From Methylotuvimicrobium buryatense 5G (GTDB lineage Bacteria > Pseudomonadota > Gammaproteobacteria > Methylococcales > Methylomonadaceae), in contig NZ_KB455575.1 of assembly GCF_000341735.1 (NCBI RefSeq), positions 1,332,619 to 1,396,618 on the forward strand: a stretch of 64,000 nt of DNA. Reading direction: 5' to 3'. Shown here in pieces: positions 62,083-64,000 of this stretch (its first letter is position 1; each line of letters opens with the position of its first letter). The translations under genes and the position numbers were made by a program. The notes beneath the pieces are model-generated. The model did no database searches. It had not been told where the DNA came from and saw only the letters and a program-made list of their open reading frames with translations.

Positions 62083-63757
62083 GTAATCGTTTAGCCCCCC
62101 CCTGTTCCTATCACGCCAAAACCGGCATAGGCAAACGAGGGACGGGTTGGTTTTTACGGCGTTCGGCCAGTGTTTGAGCAATAAACTCCCAAGGATTCAG
62201 GTCTCTCAAACGCGCGGTATCAATCACGCTCGCCAGCAAGGCAACCACGCGACTGCCTTGTGCCGTCCGCGAACCGAAGGTGATTTTGCGCAGCAATACC
62301 CAGTGCCGCAAACTGCGTTCCGCCACGTTGTTGGTCAATGGATGCGCCGGCGTTTCGACCACGCGCACGATGGCCTCCCAATCGTTGAGAAATTCGCCGG
62401 CTAATTGTCGGCTGTCAACATGCGCGATGTCTCGGTGCGTCTCGCAGAGCGAGCGCAGCAAGGTCAGCAACTGTTGATTCTGCGCCCATAAGGATTCGGC
62501 ATCCGGCGGCGATTCGCGGAGTCGGTGGATGTTGCGCATCAACAGGATCATGGCCAATAACAAGGCTTCGCCGAAAGCTTGTCCTTCGCTATCCAGGCAC
62601 TGATACAGTGCTCGGGCCTTGCGCACCAAGTGCGCCCAACAGCGCAAGCGCCTAGGAAAGATGCGATAGACGCTTAGCCGTCGGTCATCAGTAAGCCGCA
62701 AAACGCTTCCCCTAAGAGCTGGTTCACGACGAGACGATGGCGTTTGCCCACTTGATAAATCACCGTCTGTGCGCTGACAAAGACCCAGAGCCAAAATAAC
62801 TGCCCGGCTTCTTTCCAGGGTGTTTCATCGATATGTAAGAGGCCGGCGGCCTTGAGTTCCGCGATCAACTGCTCGTCGACGACCGGCGCAACGGCACGTC
62901 CCGCTTCATGAATGCATTGATTGATGGTGCTGGTGCTGAGGTAGATTCCCAGCCAATCGCGCAAATAGGCTTGGATTCTGCTGCGCGATGCCCGTAGGGA
63001 CAATGAGAGATAAACCAAAAAGCTAACCAACCGAGGGCCGCACAGATGCCATTCGCTCAGGGCTACGCTCCAGCCATCTTCGTCGGCGCCTCGCCCGGGC
63101 TCGGCGCGGGTTTGATGACCGCAGGGACAGGTCGCCGAGAAGTAGTCATGTCGGCTATGTTCGATTTGTAATTTCGGCGATTCGGCGTTGCCGATTTCAA
63201 GCTCCAGTTCGAACCGGGCGTTCCAGGGTCGGTAGTCGGTGTTGTCGGCAAACGATTGCCTACACGCGGCGCAGCAATCCGGGCGATGCTCAATTGTCCG
63301 TGTCACCGGTAAGGTCAGGTTGCGGCTATAGCCTGGGCTACCGACTTGGCGCCCGGCTTTTTTAGGCTTTCCGCTATCACCGGTCGCCGCCGGAGGTGTT
63401 GCCGAGTCCTGGCTAGGTAAGTCATCTGACGAAGACTCAGACGAATCCAGTGCCGACAAGTCGTCCGTTGCCGGCGCTTCTTCCGACGGTTCGGCGCTGG
63501 ATTGATTCGATTGCCAAGGCTCCCGGGATGACGGCGGACGCGAACTCGTATCCGGGGATTGTTTGAGTCGTTCTCGGGCTTCTTTGAGATCCGCCAACAG
63601 TTGCTTACTCAATGGACGCAACTCACCCTCCGGCAAATCATCCAGATAGTCCGTGTCCATTTGGCTAAGGTCTCGGTCGCTCAACGTCATGTCCTATAGC
63701 TTTTCATGTTTTAACGGGAGATGCTACTTTTTTAGTGATGGGGGGCTAAACGATTAC
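62083..63757 (-). mobile_element. IS66-family insertion sequence (tnpC only), 1675 bp
   Basis: Terminal inverted repeats GTAATCGTTTAGCCCCCC (62083-62100) and its exact complement (63740-63757). An 8-bp target duplication CTCATTGG lies at 62075-62082 and 63758-63765. GTAA ends and 8-bp duplications are hallmarks of IS66. Only one transposase gene, without tnpA/tnpB, points to the ISBst12-like subgroup. The perfect ends and duplication suggest a recent insertion. Confidence 0.92.
62111..63690 (-). pseudogene. IS66 transposase (TnpC), frameshifted
   Basis: Frame one (62674-63690) holds the coiled N-terminus, a zinc-binding region (CCAACRQSF, CPCGHQ) and the first catalytic segment LLHIDETPWK. 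It ends at GLLMTDG. The rest continues in another frame from RLSVYRIFPRRLRCWAHL to NNVAERSLRHWVLLRKITFG (the C-terminal catalytic Glu region). The shift is near 62680, just after the second conserved Asp. Together the two parts give a normal ~520-aa protein. Programmed frameshifting is not usual for TnpC, so this is probably an inactivating mutation or a sequencing error. Confidence 0.85.
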
Positions 63758-63834
63758 CTCATTGGTTTTATTAATACCCCAAAATTATGAGGTAGGGAAT
63801 TTTTTATAAATCGTCCACTTTCGAGTTGATTCGT

Positions 63835-63840
63835 TATAAT
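63835..63840 (+). promoter_or_regulatory. Candidate -10 box of the NADH dehydrogenase-like gene
   Basis: A perfect TATAAT 52 bp before the ATG. The -35 region is weak (CGTCCA at 17-bp spacing). The IS66 element ends 77 bp upstream of it, so the promoter itself is not interrupted. Confidence 0.4.
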
Positions 63841-63892
63841 ACGTTGCTAAAAAACAATTACCGCGACAAGCGGAAAATAAGCTGGGGGATGC

Positions 63893-64000
63893 ATGAGTGA
63901 TAGCAACAACGAACTTCATAAGATTCTGATTGTCGGCGGCGGCGCGGCCGGACTGGAGTTGGCAACGACACTGGGTAATAAACTAGGCAAAGCGGGGTTG
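63893..64000 (+). CDS. NAD(P)/FAD-dependent oxidoreductase, type II NADH dehydrogenase-like (5' end only)
   Basis: The first 36 codons are present; the gene runs off the window. After a short polar start (MSDSNNELHKI) comes the dinucleotide-binding fold ILIVGGGAAGLELATTLG (GxGxxG), where Ndh and similar flavoproteins bind FAD. Start ATG with GGGGGA upstream. A type II NADH:quinone oxidoreductase is the likeliest identity, but the visible part fits other FAD enzymes too. Confidence 0.7.
   Translation, partial: MSDSNNELHKILIVGGGAAGLELATTLGNKLGKAGL

Overview
The window looks like a chromosomal stretch of a gammaproteobacterial methanotroph. It carries tetrahydromethanopterin (H4MPT)-linked C1 genes (beta-RFAP synthase, mch, fae, three ATP-grasp ligases, a CitG-like gene, a HisA-like gene and an MfnF-like gene) beside ordinary gammaproteobacterial housekeeping genes (dnaX-ybaB-recR with 4.5S RNA just upstream of dnaX). 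Two Na+/H+ antiporters (NhaD and CPA1) would suit a saline or alkaline habitat, as in Methylotuvimicrobium/Methylomicrobium. The genus is inference; no search was possible.

Layout. 0-5 kb: membrane-anchored spermidine-synthase-like protein, Tsx-like outer membrane protein, NhaD. 5-8.1 kb: a gene-free mosaic of a duplicated gene fragment, a small inverted-repeat element with 8-bp target duplications, and a group II intron inserted into that element. 8-20 kb: small DUF1269-like protein, CPA1 antiporter, AspT/YidE-type transporter, TcdA, TatD-like hydrolase, CysK, HIT protein, RecR, YbaB, DnaX and SRP RNA. 20-30 kb: PhoQ-like kinase, LuxR-type regulator and a tetR-tolC-adaptor-RND efflux operon. 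30-33 kb: a tandem array of 197-bp REPIN-like units and a DUF3300 protein with internal repeats. 33.7-35.8 kb: two-component pair. 37-43.4 kb: beta-carbonic anhydrase, a SulP transporter fused to two UspA-like domains, and a P2-type cation ATPase. 43.6-49.2 kb: H4MPT operon ending in fae with a strong terminator. 49.6-55.3 kb: penicillin-acylase family protein, HisA-like protein, MfnD-like ATP-grasp ligase and MfnF-like protein. 55.5-58.5 kb: ba3-type oxidase (including a 50-aa subunit) with cytochrome c4. 58.6-61.6 kb: HAD phosphatase, nucleotidyltransferase, response-regulator diguanylate cyclase. 62-63.8 kb: IS66-type insertion sequence with a frameshifted transposase. The window ends in the start of an NADH dehydrogenase-like gene.

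The most unusual feature is the density of short non-coding dispersed elements (labelled families A-F here), about twenty copies in 64 kb. Several have defined termini and target-site duplications, and some sit inside one another: B inside A inside E near 33 kb, and a group II intron inside B near 6 kb. One lies inside the efflux operon and another supplies the apparent ribosome binding site of the HisA-like gene.

How the genes work together: RFAP synthase and the ligases build the C1 carriers H4MPT and, by inference, methylofuran. Fae condenses formaldehyde with H4MPT, and Mch converts methenyl- to formyl-H4MPT on the way to formate. The ba3 oxidase, cytochrome c4 and the type II NADH dehydrogenase-like gene are respiratory. 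Carbonic anhydrase with SulP probably handles bicarbonate.
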